Positions 15,660 through 24,683 of a stretch of DNA of 64,000 bases are shown one piece after another. The stretch is from Oscillospiraceae bacterium (lineage in GTDB: Bacteria; Bacillota; Clostridia; Oscillospirales; Ruminococcaceae). Location of the stretch: the NCBI GenBank assembly GCA_022835495.1, contig BQOK01000001.1, forward strand, positions 3,348,001 to 3,412,000, read 5' to 3'. Below the pieces are notes generated by a model that worked only from the letters and a program-made list of their open reading frames with translations, made no database searches and was not told the DNA's origin. Position 1 is the stretch's first letter. Every line of letters begins with the position of its first letter. The translations under genes were made by a program, and so were the position numbers.

Positions 15660-17111
15660 TTGAACTTTCGTGTTGTAAGCCACACCATCGGCCTGATCCT
15701 GCTGGTGGAAATGGCCTTTATGCTGCCCAGCCTTGCCTGGTGCTGGGTCGACGGCGAGGGCGGCGTGGCCCTGGCCTTTGCGGTTTCGCTGGCCCTCATG
15801 GGCCTGGCCGCGGCGGCGCTGCTGCTGGCCGGCCGCCGCGCCAAGGGTGGTTTTTTTGCCCAGGAGGCGTTCGTCACGGTGGGCCTTTGCTGGGTGGTCA
15901 TGTCGCTGCTGGGCTGCCTGCCCTTCTATCTGAGCGGCCAGATCCCCCGCTATGTGGACGCCCTGTTCGAGGTGGTCAGCGGCTTTACCACCACCGGCGC
16001 CTCCATCCTTGCGGACCCCGGGCAGATGAGCCGGGGGCTTTTGTTCTGGCGCAGCACCACCCATTGGCTGGGGGGCATGGGCATTCTGGTGTTCGCGCTG
16101 GCCATTGTGCCGGCCGGGCGCAAAAGCGGCGCTTTTTACCTGATGCGCGCCGAGAGCCCGGGCCCCAGCGTGGGCAAATTCACCCCGCGCCTGGGGCAGA
16201 CCAGCAAGATCCTGTACGCCATGTACGTGTTTCTCACCGCGCTGTGCGTTCTGTTCCTGCTGGGCGGCGGCATGCCCCTGTTCGAAAGCCTGTGCACCGC
16301 GTTCGGCACCGCCGGCACCGGCGGCTTTGGCGTAAAGGCCGACAGCATGGCCAGCTACACCCCCTACCTGCAATGGGTGGTCACCATCTTTATGGCCCTG
16401 TTCGGGGTGAATTTCAGCATCTATTATCTTTTGCTGCTGCGGCGCTTCAAGCTGGCCGCCAAAGACGAAGAGCTGCACTGTTATGTCCTGGTGCTGCTGG
16501 CGGCGGGCGGGCTGATCGCCTGGAACATCCGCCCCATGATGGCAAGCTGGGGCGAAAGCGTGCGCCACGCCTTCTTCCAGGTCAGCAGCATCATGACCAC
16601 CACCGGCTTTTCCACTGTGAACTTTGATCTCTGGCCCGCCTTCTCCAAGGCGATCCTTCTCTGCCTCATGCTGATCGGCGCCTGCGCGGGCAGCACCGGC
16701 GGCGGCGTAAAGGTCATCCGCCTGGTCATTATGGCCAAGGTGCTGCGGTGCAACATCCGGCGCACCCTGCGCCCCCGCAGCGTGCAGCTGGTGCATGTGA
16801 ACGGCAAGGTGGTGGAGGACGAGGTGCAGCAGGGCGTATCGGCGTATCTTGCGGCCTACTGGTTCATCGTGTTTGCCAGTTTTATCTTCATTTCGCTGGA
16901 CGGCTTCCCCCTGGAAAGCAACTTCTCGGCGGTGTTCGCCTGCATCAACAACATCGGCCCCGGCTTCGGGGTGGTGGGCCCCATGGCAAACTACGCCGCC
17001 TTCGGCGACCTGCCCAAGCTGGTGCTCACGGCGGACATGCTTTTGGGCCGGCTGGAAATCTTTCCCCTCTTGGCCCTCGTCAGCCGCCACAGCTGGAGCC
17101 GCCGCATCTGA
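15660..17111 (+). CDS. trkH: Trk potassium uptake membrane subunit TrkH
   Basis: K+-conducting membrane protein of 483 residues with about ten TM segments. The four selectivity-filter pore loops can be seen: SGFTTTGAS, GTAGTGGFG, SIMTTTGFST and NNIGPGFGVVGP, each with the key Gly. It starts at a TTG with AAAGGAG 9 bases upstream; no closer ATG fits the family N-terminus. Together with the preceding trkA it forms a complete K+ uptake system. Confidence 0.95.
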   Translation: MNFRVVSHTIGLILLVEMAFMLPSLAWCWVDGEGGVALAFAVSLALMGLAAAALLLAGRRAKGGFFAQEAFVTVGLCWVVMSLLGCLPFYLSGQIPRYVDALFEVVSGFTTTGASILADPGQMSRGLLFWRSTTHWLGGMGILVFALAIVPAGRKSGAFYLMRAESPGPSVGKFTPRLGQTSKILYAMYVFLTALCVLFLLGGGMPLFESLCTAFGTAGTGGFGVKADSMASYTPYLQWVVTIFMALFGVNFSIYYLLLLRRFKLAAKDEELHCYVLVLLAAGGLIAWNIRPMMASWGESVRHAFFQVSSIMTTTGFSTVNFDLWPAFSKAILLCLMLIGACAGSTGGGVKVIRLVIMAKVLRCNIRRTLRPRSVQLVHVNGKVVEDEVQQGVSAYLAAYWFIVFASFIFISLDGFPLESNFSAVFACINNIGPGFGVVGPMANYAAFGDLPKLVLTADMLLGRLEIFPLLALVSRHSWSRRI

Positions 17112-17151
17112 CGGGGCTTCTCCAGGCTTCTGCTTTCCGCAAATAAAAAAC

Positions 17152-17180
17152 GCGGCGGCCCTGGCTGGGCTGCCGCATTT
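17152..17180 (+). terminator. Terminator after trkH
   Basis: Stem GCGGC-G-GCCC with GGGC-T-GCCGC (17152-17176), followed by a short ATTT. The U-tract is poor, so efficiency is uncertain. Confidence 0.5.
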
Positions 17181-17309
17181 CAGCTTGACGCATCTCGGAT
17201 TTCAGAGGAAACCTTGTACTGCGCTCCCGCTCTATGGTAGTCACGGGTTTTAGATTTTCACGTTCATTCTATAGGATGGATCCCGCAGTTTACTGCGCTC
17301 AGGATTGCA

Positions 17310-17561
17310 TCAGGAAAAAACTCTGCCCCCAAAATTCATCAGGAGCAATATCAAAAAAACCGCAGCAACAGCAGCATGAACAAACCGGATCTTGCTATGA
17401 GCGTTTTCTCTATACCCGAGGCAAGCGTTTATGATCCACAAGATCAAAAGCGGATCCCATCCCACAAGCGGGATCAGAAATGCCAATCCAAACGAAACCA
17501 ACGTGAACAGTTGGTAGCGACGATCTGAAACCAGGATCCATTTTTCAAAAAATTCGCGCAT
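17310..17561 (-). CDS. Small two-TM membrane protein, unknown
   Basis: An 83-residue frame on the minus strand in an AT-rich stretch between trkH and the DUF2871 gene. Residues 17-35 and 37-50 are hydrophobic, with a polar turn GWDP between them. After a Arg/Lys/His-rich segment (YRENAHSKIR) another hydrophobic helix spans about 62-76. The pattern looks like a real membrane protein, but the ribosome site is weak (AGAAG) and no close family comes to mind. Codon use is less GC-rich than its neighbours, which may mean recent acquisition or decay. Confidence 0.45.
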   Translation of the reverse strand: MREFFEKWILVSDRRYQLFTLVSFGLAFLIPLVGWDPLLILWIINACLGYRENAHSKIRFVHAAVAAVFLILLLMNFGGRVFS

Positions 17562-17691
17562 AACTTCTATAACAAATCATTTTTAACTTCCAATTTGTCA
17601 ATTTTCCGAATATATAAAATACTATAATTATGAATTATTCTATCCTATCTTTGCTTTTATTTCAAGTTTACAGTGCAAAGGCCGCCGGGGC

Positions 17692-17720
17692 TTGCAAAAT
17701 CCTTCTCCATAATTTATAAT
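17692..17720 (+). promoter_or_regulatory. Promoter of the first DUF2871 gene
   Basis: TTGCAA (17692-17697), 17 nt, perfect TATAAT (17715-17720), 32 bases before the start codon. Confidence 0.8.
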
Positions 17721-17752
17721 AAGAACTAATATCAAATAAGGAGGGGATCGGT

Positions 17753-18181
17753 ATGAAAAAACTGCTGAACGCCGCGTTTGCCTATGGCGTCGCCGGCATC
17801 GTGATGGGGGTCGTCTTCCGCGAGGCCACCAAGTTCCTGCACTACACCGCGCCCACCGCCCTGGGGCGGGTGCACACCCACCTGTTTGCGCTGGGTATGC
17901 TGTTCTGCCTGGTGCTGCTGGCCCTGGAAAAGTGCTTCGGCCTTTGGGCCGACGGCAAATTCAAGAGCGTCTTCCTGCTGTACAACATCGGCGTTGTGGG
18001 GGCCGCCGTCATGATGAGCCTGCGCGGCTTTGCCCAGGTCTTCGGCCTGGCCCTGGCCAAAGGCCCGGACGCCGCCCTCAGCGGCGTGACCGGCCTGTTC
18101 CACATCCTGCTCACCGTGGCGCTGGTGCGGCTGTTTTTGCTGCTCGGCCGCCGGGTGGCGGCCTGCCAGCAGACCGTATAA
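17753..18181 (+). CDS. DUF2871-family membrane protein (copy 1)
   Basis: A 142-residue protein with four TM helices (about 5-22, 43-62, 77-97 and 108-132) and a conserved HTHLFALGM motif after the first loop, as in DUF2871 proteins. The function is unknown. A close paralogue lies at 19817-20242, sharing the start MKKLLNAAFAYG and LVLLALEK. The two copies flank a MATE exporter gene. AAGGAGGGG precedes the ATG, and each copy has its own promoter and terminator. Confidence 0.85.
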   Translation: MKKLLNAAFAYGVAGIVMGVVFREATKFLHYTAPTALGRVHTHLFALGMLFCLVLLALEKCFGLWADGKFKSVFLLYNIGVVGAAVMMSLRGFAQVFGLALAKGPDAALSGVTGLFHILLTVALVRLFLLLGRRVAACQQTV

Positions 18182-18195
18182 AACACCCCTTATGC

Positions 18196-18240
18196 AAAAG
18201 AGGAACCACGATACGAATTGTATCGCGGTTCCTCTTTTTT
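18196..18240. terminator. Bidirectional terminator
   Basis: AAAAGAGGAACC (18196-18207) pairs with GGTTCCTCTTTT (18227-18238), with a further 6-bp inner stem and a TTTTTT tail. It lies between the convergent DUF2871 and MATE genes and overlaps the last bases of the MATE frame. Confidence 0.88.
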
Positions 18241-19585
18241 ACGTTTTGTATTTCTTTTTCCAGGCCCCGCTGGCAAACCGGCCCACAAAGAAACCGGCGC
18301 GGCACACCCAGTCCACGATCATGGCGATCCACACCCCAATGGCCCCCATGCCCATGCGCACGCCCAAAAGATAGCTGAAGCCGATGCGCCACACCGCCAT
18401 GCTGGCAATGCTCACCACCATGGTAAACCGCACGTCGTTTGCAGCCCGCAGGGCGTTGGGCAGCGTAAAGCTGGCCGGCCAGAGCACCAAAGCGCAGCAG
18501 CCGTGGATCAGCACCAGCAGCCGGGCCAGCTCCAGCGACTGCCCGCTCAGATTGTAAAGCTTCAGAAGCAGCGGCAGGCACAGCATCACCAAAACATTCA
18601 GCGTTCCGTCCACCGCATACACCAGCCCCACCAGCTTTTTGGTGTAGCGCACGGCGGCCTCGTTGTCCTGCGCGCCGATGCACCGGCCCGCCACCGCGAT
18701 CAGCCCCAGGCCGATGGCCTGCCCGGGAATGATGCCGATGTTGTCCAGGTTGTTGGCCACCGCGTTGGCCGCGATCTGCACGGTGCCGAAGCCCGCGATA
18801 ATGCTCACCACCAAAAGGCGCCCCAGTTGGAACAGGCTGTTCTCAAAGGCCGAGGGGATACCGATGTTCAGAATGCGCTTTGCCATGCCGCCCTCCAGCT
18901 GCAGGCAGGCCCGCAGCTCCAGGGGCAGCTGCCCCGCGGGGTCGGCGGCCCTGCGCAGGATCAGCACCGCCGCCAGCGCCCGGCCCACCAGCGAGGGGAT
19001 CGCCACGCCCGCCACGCCCATCCCCAGGCCGAACACGCAAACTGCGTTGCCCGCCACGTTCACAAGGTTCATCAAAATGCTGATCCGCATGCTCACCTGG
19101 CTGTTGCCCAGGCTGCGGAACAGCGCCGCCCCCGCGTTGTACACCGCCAGAAACGGGAACGACAGGGCCGAGATCCGCAGGTAGGTCAGGGCGGCGGCCA
19201 TCACGTCCGGCGCAATGGCGCCGAAAAACAGCCGCAGGATCGGCCGGGCCAGCGCAAGGCTCAGCGCCATCAGCCCAACGCCCGCAATGGCCGCAAGGCT
19301 GAACAGCTGCCCCGCGCCCGCCCGGGCCTTTTCCCGCTGCCTCGCGCCCAGATACTGGCTGATCACCACCGCGCCGCCGGTGGCCAGCGCCGCGAACAGA
19401 TTGATGATCAATCCGTTGATCATGTCCACCAGCGAAACGCCCGAGATCGCGGCCTCCCCCGCATGGCTCACCATCATGGTGTCGGCAATGCCCACCGTCA
19501 CCGCCAAAAACTGCTCGATGACCAGCGGCACCAGCAGGCGGCTGAGCTCCCTGCGGGTAAAAAGCGCGCTTTTTGTCGCTTCCAT
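18239..19585 (-). CDS. MATE-family multidrug/metabolite exporter
   Basis: Antiporter of 448 residues with twelve predicted TM helices in two homologous halves. The first half opens with LVIEQFLAVTVGIADTMMVSHAG, the standard MATE N-terminal motif, and the second half repeats it in IPSAFENSLFQLGRLLVVSIIAGFG. Transport is driven by a Na+ or H+ gradient. The ATG at 19585 (MEATKS) with AAAGGAC upstream is preferred over a 31-codon extension that is Pro/Gly/Arg-rich and unlike the family. Substrate unknown. Confidence 0.93.
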   Translation of the reverse strand: MEATKSALFTRRELSRLLVPLVIEQFLAVTVGIADTMMVSHAGEAAISGVSLVDMINGLIINLFAALATGGAVVISQYLGARQREKARAGAGQLFSLAAIAGVGLMALSLALARPILRLFFGAIAPDVMAAALTYLRISALSFPFLAVYNAGAALFRSLGNSQVSMRISILMNLVNVAGNAVCVFGLGMGVAGVAIPSLVGRALAAVLILRRAADPAGQLPLELRACLQLEGGMAKRILNIGIPSAFENSLFQLGRLLVVSIIAGFGTVQIAANAVANNLDNIGIIPGQAIGLGLIAVAGRCIGAQDNEAAVRYTKKLVGLVYAVDGTLNVLVMLCLPLLLKLYNLSGQSLELARLLVLIHGCCALVLWPASFTLPNALRAANDVRFTMVVSIASMAVWRIGFSYLLGVRMGMGAIGVWIAMIVDWVCRAGFFVGRFASGAWKKKYKT

Positions 19586-19751
19586 TTTGTCCTTTCCCCC
19601 TCCTGCGCCCCGCCCGGGACCCACGCCGGGGCGCGGCCCCGCTTTTTTCTTCCGGGGCCTTTCCCAAACCCCGTGCACACTTTACGGCCCCATTGTAGAC
19701 CTTTGCCCCGCTTTTTGCAAGTATGGCCCCCGCAGCCCTTGTGCCCGGCGG

Positions 19752-19780
19752 TTGCCCGGGTGCGCCCCAGCGCATAGAAT
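19752..19780 (+). promoter_or_regulatory. Promoter of the second DUF2871 gene
   Basis: TTGCCC (19752-19757), 17 nt, TAGAAT (19775-19780), 36 bases upstream of the ATG. Confidence 0.55.
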
Positions 19781-19816
19781 GGCGCACAGAACACTTGAAA
19801 GGAGAGGTTTTCCTCC

Positions 19817-20242
19817 ATGAAAAAACTCTTGAACGCCGCCTTTGCCTACGGGCTGGCGGGGATCCTTGCCGGCCTGGCCTACCAGCTGCTGCTGCAGGTC
19901 TGGTGCTGCCCCGAATACGCCCCTCTTGCGGGGGTACATTCCCATCTTCTGGTGATGGGAATGCTGCTGTTCCTGGTGCTGCTCGCGCTGGAAAAGGTGC
20001 TGCACCTCACCTGCGACCACGGCTTCTGCGCCTTTTACATCACTTATAATGTGGGCCTTGCCGGCGCAGCCATCGTGATGGCCCTCAACAGCCTGGAATA
20101 CCTTTGTGCGCTGCCCTATGAGCTCACCTGGTTTTTGTGCTTTCTGGGCGCTGCGTTCCACATCCTGCTGGCGGTAGGCCTGGGCCTTTTGTACGGCGTT
20201 CTGCGCCGCCGCATCCGGGCCTGCAGCTGCTCTGCCCACTAA
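19817..20242 (+). CDS. DUF2871-family membrane protein (copy 2)
   Basis: A 141-residue, four-TM paralogue of the protein at 17753-18181. It shares MKKLLNAAFAYG, a GVHSHLLVMGM motif in place of GRVHTHLFALGM, and LVLLALEKVLHL. It is richer in Cys (for example WCCPEY, CSCS at the end) than copy 1. GAAAGGAGAGG lies 10 bases before the ATG. Function unknown; monocistronic between its promoter and a strong terminator. Confidence 0.85.
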   Translation: MKKLLNAAFAYGLAGILAGLAYQLLLQVWCCPEYAPLAGVHSHLLVMGMLLFLVLLALEKVLHLTCDHGFCAFYITYNVGLAGAAIVMALNSLEYLCALPYELTWFLCFLGAAFHILLAVGLGLLYGVLRRRIRACSCSAH

Positions 20243-20261
20243 CGGGCTTCCACCCCTTCGC

Positions 20262-20304
20262 AAAAGCGCCGGCCCCGGGCAGATGCTCCGGGGCCGGCGC
20301 TTTT
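20262..20304. terminator. Bidirectional terminator
   Basis: A perfect 17-bp inverted repeat (20262-20278 with 20288-20304), A-run on one side and TTTT on the other, between the convergent DUF2871 copy 2 and polyphosphate kinase genes. Confidence 0.9.
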
Positions 20305-20374
20305 CTCTTTTTCAGTGCGCCCGCCTCCCGGCGTACAGCCGGCGGGTCCGGGGCGCTTTTTGCAGTGGCCGGGC

Positions 20375-21844
20375 TCAGTCCAGCGCTTTCTCCAGGGCGT
20401 TCACCAAAAGCTCCAGCGCCTGCACCCGCGCATATTTTTTGTCCACCGACTGCAGGATGTGCCAGGGCGCATACTCGGTGCTGGTTTTTTGCAGCATCTC
20501 GTCCACCGCCTGCTCGTAGCCGTCCCATTTTTCCCGGTTGCGCCAGTCCTCGTCGGTGATCTTCCACTGCTTTTCGGGGCATTCCTGGCGCGCTTTAAAG
20601 CGGGCCAGCTGGGTGTCCTTGTCAATGTGCACCCAGAACTTCAGGATCACCGCGCCCCAGTCGGCCAGCTCGGCCTCGAACTCGTTGATCTCGTTGTAGG
20701 CCCGCTGCCAGTCGTTCTCCGCGCAAAAGCCCTCGATGCGCTCCACCATCACCCGGCCGTACCAGCTTCGGTCAAAAATGGCAATGTGCCCGGCCTTGGG
20801 CAGCCGGGTCCAAAAGCGCCACAGGTAGTGGCGCGCCTTTTCGTGGGGCTCGGGGCTGGCAATGGGGTTTACCTGGTAGCCCCGGGCGTCCAGCGCGGCG
20901 GTGACCCGCTTGATGTTGCCCCCCTTGCCCGCGGCGTCCCACCCTTCGTACACCACAATCACCGGCACTTTTTTCAAATACAGCCGGTTATGCAGCTGGC
21001 TGAGCCGTTTTTGCAGCTCCTTCTTGCGGGCTTCATACTCCTCGCCGGGCAGGGTTTTGTCCAGCTCCACCTGGCTGAGTCTTGGCATGGTGCGCAGCGG
21101 GAAGGTGTTCTGCAAAAGGGGCACCGCCAGGTTCTCGTTGTGCAGCGCGGTTTCAATGCCGGCGCACAGCGTTTCCAGTATCTGCAGCTCCGCCCACTTT
21201 TTTTCTGCCGCGTCCACCACATACCAGGGGCTGCTGGGCAGGTTGGTGGCGCGCATATATTCCTCAAACACCGTCAGGCACTCGTCGTAATGTTTGTTCT
21301 GCCAGCGGTCGCTGTAGCTCACCCGCCAGGCGGTATCTGCATCCTCCAAAAGCCGCTCAATCCGCTTTTTCTGCTCCTTGCGGCCAATGTGCAAAAACAG
21401 CTTCATCACCAGGTAGCCGTTGTCGGTCAGGGTGCGCTCGAACCGGTTCACGCTGGCAATGCGCTTTTCGTACTTTTCCCCCTCCAAATGGTCCCGCAGC
21501 CGCGCCTTCACCACCTCGTCCATCCAGCCGGAATCCAAAAAGGCAAACTTTCCCGCCTCGGGAATGGCCGCCATGTACCGGTGCAAAAAGGGGAAGCGCT
21601 GCTCCTCTTCGGTGGGTGCGCTCATGGAATTCACTGAGAAAAAGCGGGGGTCGATCTGCCGGATCACCCGGCCGATCATGCTTCCCTTGCCGGCGGCGCC
21701 CCAGCCCTCCACCAGCACCAGCACGGGCAGGCCGTGTTCCTTGATCTTCAGCTGCAGCGTCCCCAGCCGCTCCCGGGCGGCGGTCAGGCGGCGGGCCAGT
21801 TCTTCGCCCTCGGGCGGGCGGGGCGGGTTCCAGGATGTGAGCAT
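20375..21844 (-). CDS. Tandem-domain PPK2 (polyphosphate:AMP phosphotransferase type)
   Basis: A 489-residue protein with two PPK2 P-loop domains (about 1-235 and 236-489), the architecture of polyphosphate:AMP phosphotransferases that make ADP from AMP and polyphosphate. Domain 1 has the P-loop GWGAAGKGS and a Walker B-like FLDSGW. Domain 2 has GWDAAGKGGNIKR and the full FDRSWYGRV. The second domain keeps the Arg/Tyr lid residues and is the likely catalytic one. The start at 21844 (MLTSWN) is the first with family-like sequence; AAAGGAGAA lies upstream. Confidence 0.88.
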   Translation of the reverse strand: MLTSWNPPRPPEGEELARRLTAARERLGTLQLKIKEHGLPVLVLVEGWGAAGKGSMIGRVIRQIDPRFFSVNSMSAPTEEEQRFPFLHRYMAAIPEAGKFAFLDSGWMDEVVKARLRDHLEGEKYEKRIASVNRFERTLTDNGYLVMKLFLHIGRKEQKKRIERLLEDADTAWRVSYSDRWQNKHYDECLTVFEEYMRATNLPSSPWYVVDAAEKKWAELQILETLCAGIETALHNENLAVPLLQNTFPLRTMPRLSQVELDKTLPGEEYEARKKELQKRLSQLHNRLYLKKVPVIVVYEGWDAAGKGGNIKRVTAALDARGYQVNPIASPEPHEKARHYLWRFWTRLPKAGHIAIFDRSWYGRVMVERIEGFCAENDWQRAYNEINEFEAELADWGAVILKFWVHIDKDTQLARFKARQECPEKQWKITDEDWRNREKWDGYEQAVDEMLQKTSTEYAPWHILQSVDKKYARVQALELLVNALEKALD

Positions 21845-21988
21845 AATGGGATTCTCCTTTCCAGTGTTGCGGCTGTCAGGGCCTTTTTGTTTATTATACC
21901 ACTTAATTTGCCCGGCGCGCGCACAATCGAAACAATGGCGCGGCATGGCCGGCTGCCCTTTGGGGCAGCCGGCCATGCCGTTTCCTTT

Positions 21989-22903
21989 TTATTCGCTTTC
22001 CGCCCCCATCATGCGGGCGCGCCATTTGCCCGGCGTCATGCCAAAGGTCTTTTTGAACTGCCGGGTAAAGCTGGTGGGGGTGGCAAACCCCGCCCGGCTG
22101 CCCACCTCCAGCACCGAGGTGTCGGTGTGCATCAGCAGCGCGCAGGCAGCCTCCATGCGGGTCAGCTGCAAATAGTCCAGCGGCGAGCACTCCATGATCT
22201 TTTGAAACATCCGCCGCAGGTGGGTCGGGCTGATGTGGCACAGCTGCGCCAGCTGGGGCACGGTGAGCGGCTCCATATAGCACATCGAGATATGCTCAAT
22301 GGCGGGCGCAATGATCTGCAAATTGTTGCCGCGCGCGCCTGCCCCCGGCCGTTCCTCCTGCTGCATGCCGGCCCGCGCCATGCGCAGCAGCACCGCCACA
22401 AACGCCTGCCCCAGCCCGCGCACCGCGTCCTTATAGCCCTTTCCCCGCTCTTCCAGCTCCCGGATCATGCACCGCACGATCTCCACCATCTGGGGGGCCT
22501 CGCCCCAGGTAACGGTACATGGCACAGGCGTTTTGCCGTACAGCACGGCCATCAGCGCCTGCTCCTGCCCGTGGCTCATGCGCGGCAAAAGGCCGATGGG
22601 GTCCAGATACAGCCATTTCCACCGGCTCACCACGTTGCGCTGGCTGGTGCAGAAATGCAGCGCCTTGGCCGGGATCAGCGAAACCGTTTCGGTGCAGTAG
22701 GGATACAGCACCCCGTCAATCAGCGAATACCCCTGTCCCTCATAGCAATACCCCACCTGCAGGCAGTTGTGAAAATGCACCATGGTAATGGCCTGGTAGG
22801 GGGAATACCACTTGTCGCCCTGCATCAGCTCAACGGGGAACTCCGGCGCAAGGTTCAGGCGGCAGAATTTCACCTCCCGGGCCTGGGATGGTTGATTTTG
22901 CAT
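21989..22903 (-). CDS. AraC-family transcriptional regulator
   Basis: A 304-residue protein: an N-terminal cupin-type sensing domain (about 30-160) and a C-terminal double helix-turn-helix (about 200-300), with the first recognition segment LTVPQLAQLCHISPTHLRRMFQ and the second EVGSRAGFATPTSFTRQFKKTFGMTPGKWR. It is divergent from the adjacent carbohydrate ABC operon (23281 onward) and probably activates it in response to the transported sugar. That regulatory link is inferred from the gene arrangement. Confidence 0.93.
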   Translation of the reverse strand: MQNQPSQAREVKFCRLNLAPEFPVELMQGDKWYSPYQAITMVHFHNCLQVGYCYEGQGYSLIDGVLYPYCTETVSLIPAKALHFCTSQRNVVSRWKWLYLDPIGLLPRMSHGQEQALMAVLYGKTPVPCTVTWGEAPQMVEIVRCMIRELEERGKGYKDAVRGLGQAFVAVLLRMARAGMQQEERPGAGARGNNLQIIAPAIEHISMCYMEPLTVPQLAQLCHISPTHLRRMFQKIMECSPLDYLQLTRMEAACALLMHTDTSVLEVGSRAGFATPTSFTRQFKKTFGMTPGKWRARMMGAESE

Positions 22904-23280
22904 GTATTATGCTCCTTTTCGTATTTGCCGGGCGTTTTAACAGCATTATAATGAATTCAGAAAAGAAACACAAGGCTATTTTCTCTTTTTATTTTGGTTT
23001 TTAGTTGGAATATGTATCCAATTTTATAAAGATTTATTTTCTGTTTTTTATTCCAAAAGTGCACGCCGGTTTATGTCTGCCCGCAAAAGGAAAAATCCGC
23101 TTTCTTGCTTCTTCTTCCCCTCGTTCAGCCTATTTAGGTCGAATGTGCATGTTACCGTTCTGCGCGGCGTCAGGGCCCGGCGCGGCGCACAGGCGGGGCG
23201 GCAGCGGGGAGGGGCCTTTTGCGGGCCGGGCACAAGCCGTGAAACAAAAAATCGCCAAACCACAAAGGAGGAAAGAAACC
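22904..23280. other. Divergent control region, AraC gene versus ABC operon
   Basis: 377 bases. It holds the AraC promoter (22945-22973), an AT-rich tract at 22975-23060, and a small dyad TTGGAATATGTATCCAA (23005-23021) that may be an AraC site. No clear sigma-A promoter reads toward the operon, which fits activator dependence. I see no gene here. Confidence 0.55.
22945..22973 (-). promoter_or_regulatory. Promoter of the AraC-family regulator
   Basis: Minus strand TTGTGT (22973-22968), 17 nt, TATAAT (22950-22945), 42 bases before the start codon. Confidence 0.7.
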
Positions 23281-24675
23281 ATGAAACGCTTTATTGCCCT
23301 TGCAGTACTGGCCGCGCTGTGCCTCAGCCTTTTGGCGGGCTGCGGCCAGCCCGCCCCCTCGCAGAGCGCCGCCGCGCCCAGCCAAACGGCCTCTCAGCCG
23401 GCCGGCAGCGCGCCCGCCGCAAAAGAATACCCCGCAGGCAAAATGACCTTTTGGACCTATGGCATGCCGGAATACATGAAGCGCTATTTCGACGGCTACA
23501 TCGCCCGCGAGGGCAGCGGCGCCCAGGGCGTCGAGGTCGAAATGGTAAACTATTCGGGCGAGGCCGAGGTGCGCCAGCAGGTCATGATGAGCCTGACCGC
23601 CGGCTCCACCGCAGACCTGCCCACCGCCATCTCCACCTTCCCCGTGAGCATGCAGGTGCTGGCCGAGAACGGCATTTTGAAGGACATCACCGACCAGGTG
23701 CAGCCCTATCTTGACCAGTTCATCCCCGGCGCGTTCGACCAGGCCACCTACAACGGCCGCATCTACGGCATCCCCTACGCCCTTCAGCCCAAAATGCTGT
23801 TCTACAACAACGACCTGTTTGAAGAATACGGCATCGACCCGGCGCGCATGTCCACCATGGACGGCTACATCGAGGTGGGCAAGGAACTGCTGGAAAAGAG
23901 CGGCGGCAAGGTGCAGCTGTCCTACGTGGATCCGGGCAGCTACACCTGGCGCTACTGGTTCCGCCGCGGGCTGATGCCCCAGGCCGGCGCCAATATCTGG
24001 AGCGACGACGGCGCCTCCGTGGTGTTCGACACCGACCCCGGCACCAAGCTCGCGTTCAGCACCTTCCAGCAGCTGTTCGAGGGCGGTATGCTGTACAATG
24101 CCGCCACCTTCCAGCCCGCCCAGTACGAGGCCGCCCGTGAGGGCAAGATCGCCACATTCTACATCGAGTCCTTCTGGGATTCCTACCTGCGCAGCAACCT
24201 GGCCGACATGAGCGGCTCCTGGCGCAGCATGCCCGCGCCCGTATTCAGCGAGGTGGGCACCGCCGGGGCGCAGGCCATCGGCATGTACTGCATCGTGAAC
24301 AAGGAAAACGACCCCTACACCGACCTGTTTGTGGACATGATGCTAGACTTCAACCTGAACACCGAGGCCCGCAACGCCTGGTCCGACGAGATGATCGCCG
24401 AGGGCCTGCCCACCGAGCACCCCATCACCAAGGACATGCTGGCCGATCCTTATTGGAGCCAGCCCTCGGATTACTACGGCGGCGAGAGCTACAAGCAGAT
24501 GGTCACCAAGGCCTACGAGAACCAGTCGGATAACCTGCCCGTCACCGAAAACGACGCCGAGGCCGACACCATCATCTCCTCCGAGCTGGAAAAATACGTG
24601 GCCGGCTCGCAGGATATGGACACCACCATTCAAACCATCGGCAAGCTGCTGCGGCAAAAGCTGAACCTGAAGTGA
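23281..24675 (+). CDS. Carbohydrate ABC transporter substrate-binding lipoprotein (locus 1)
   Basis: Extracellular solute-binding protein of 464 residues. The signal peptide ends in the lipobox LLAGC with the lipidated Cys at residue 21; an Ala/Ser/Gln-rich tether (22-50) leads to the family 1 binding fold (TFWTYGMPEY, SMQVLAENGILKDIT, GIPYALQPKMLFYNNDLFEEYGID). An upstream frame extends to 23005, but the ATG at 23281 with AAAGGAGG is clearly the signal-peptide start. It is followed by a strong hairpin and then two permease genes. The ligand is unknown. Confidence 0.93.
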   Translation: MKRFIALAVLAALCLSLLAGCGQPAPSQSAAAPSQTASQPAGSAPAAKEYPAGKMTFWTYGMPEYMKRYFDGYIAREGSGAQGVEVEMVNYSGEAEVRQQVMMSLTAGSTADLPTAISTFPVSMQVLAENGILKDITDQVQPYLDQFIPGAFDQATYNGRIYGIPYALQPKMLFYNNDLFEEYGIDPARMSTMDGYIEVGKELLEKSGGKVQLSYVDPGSYTWRYWFRRGLMPQAGANIWSDDGASVVFDTDPGTKLAFSTFQQLFEGGMLYNAATFQPAQYEAAREGKIATFYIESFWDSYLRSNLADMSGSWRSMPAPVFSEVGTAGAQAIGMYCIVNKENDPYTDLFVDMMLDFNLNTEARNAWSDEMIAEGLPTEHPITKDMLADPYWSQPSDYYGGESYKQMVTKAYENQSDNLPVTENDAEADTIISSELEKYVAGSQDMDTTIQTIGKLLRQKLNLK

Positions 24676-24683
24676 CCTCTCTC

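Noticed and set aside
14121-17090. Long opposite-strand frame of 989 codons over trkA/trkH
   Set aside because: It is a GC-rich shadow of two well-conserved potassium transport genes and has His/Gly/Ala-rich composition with no domain.
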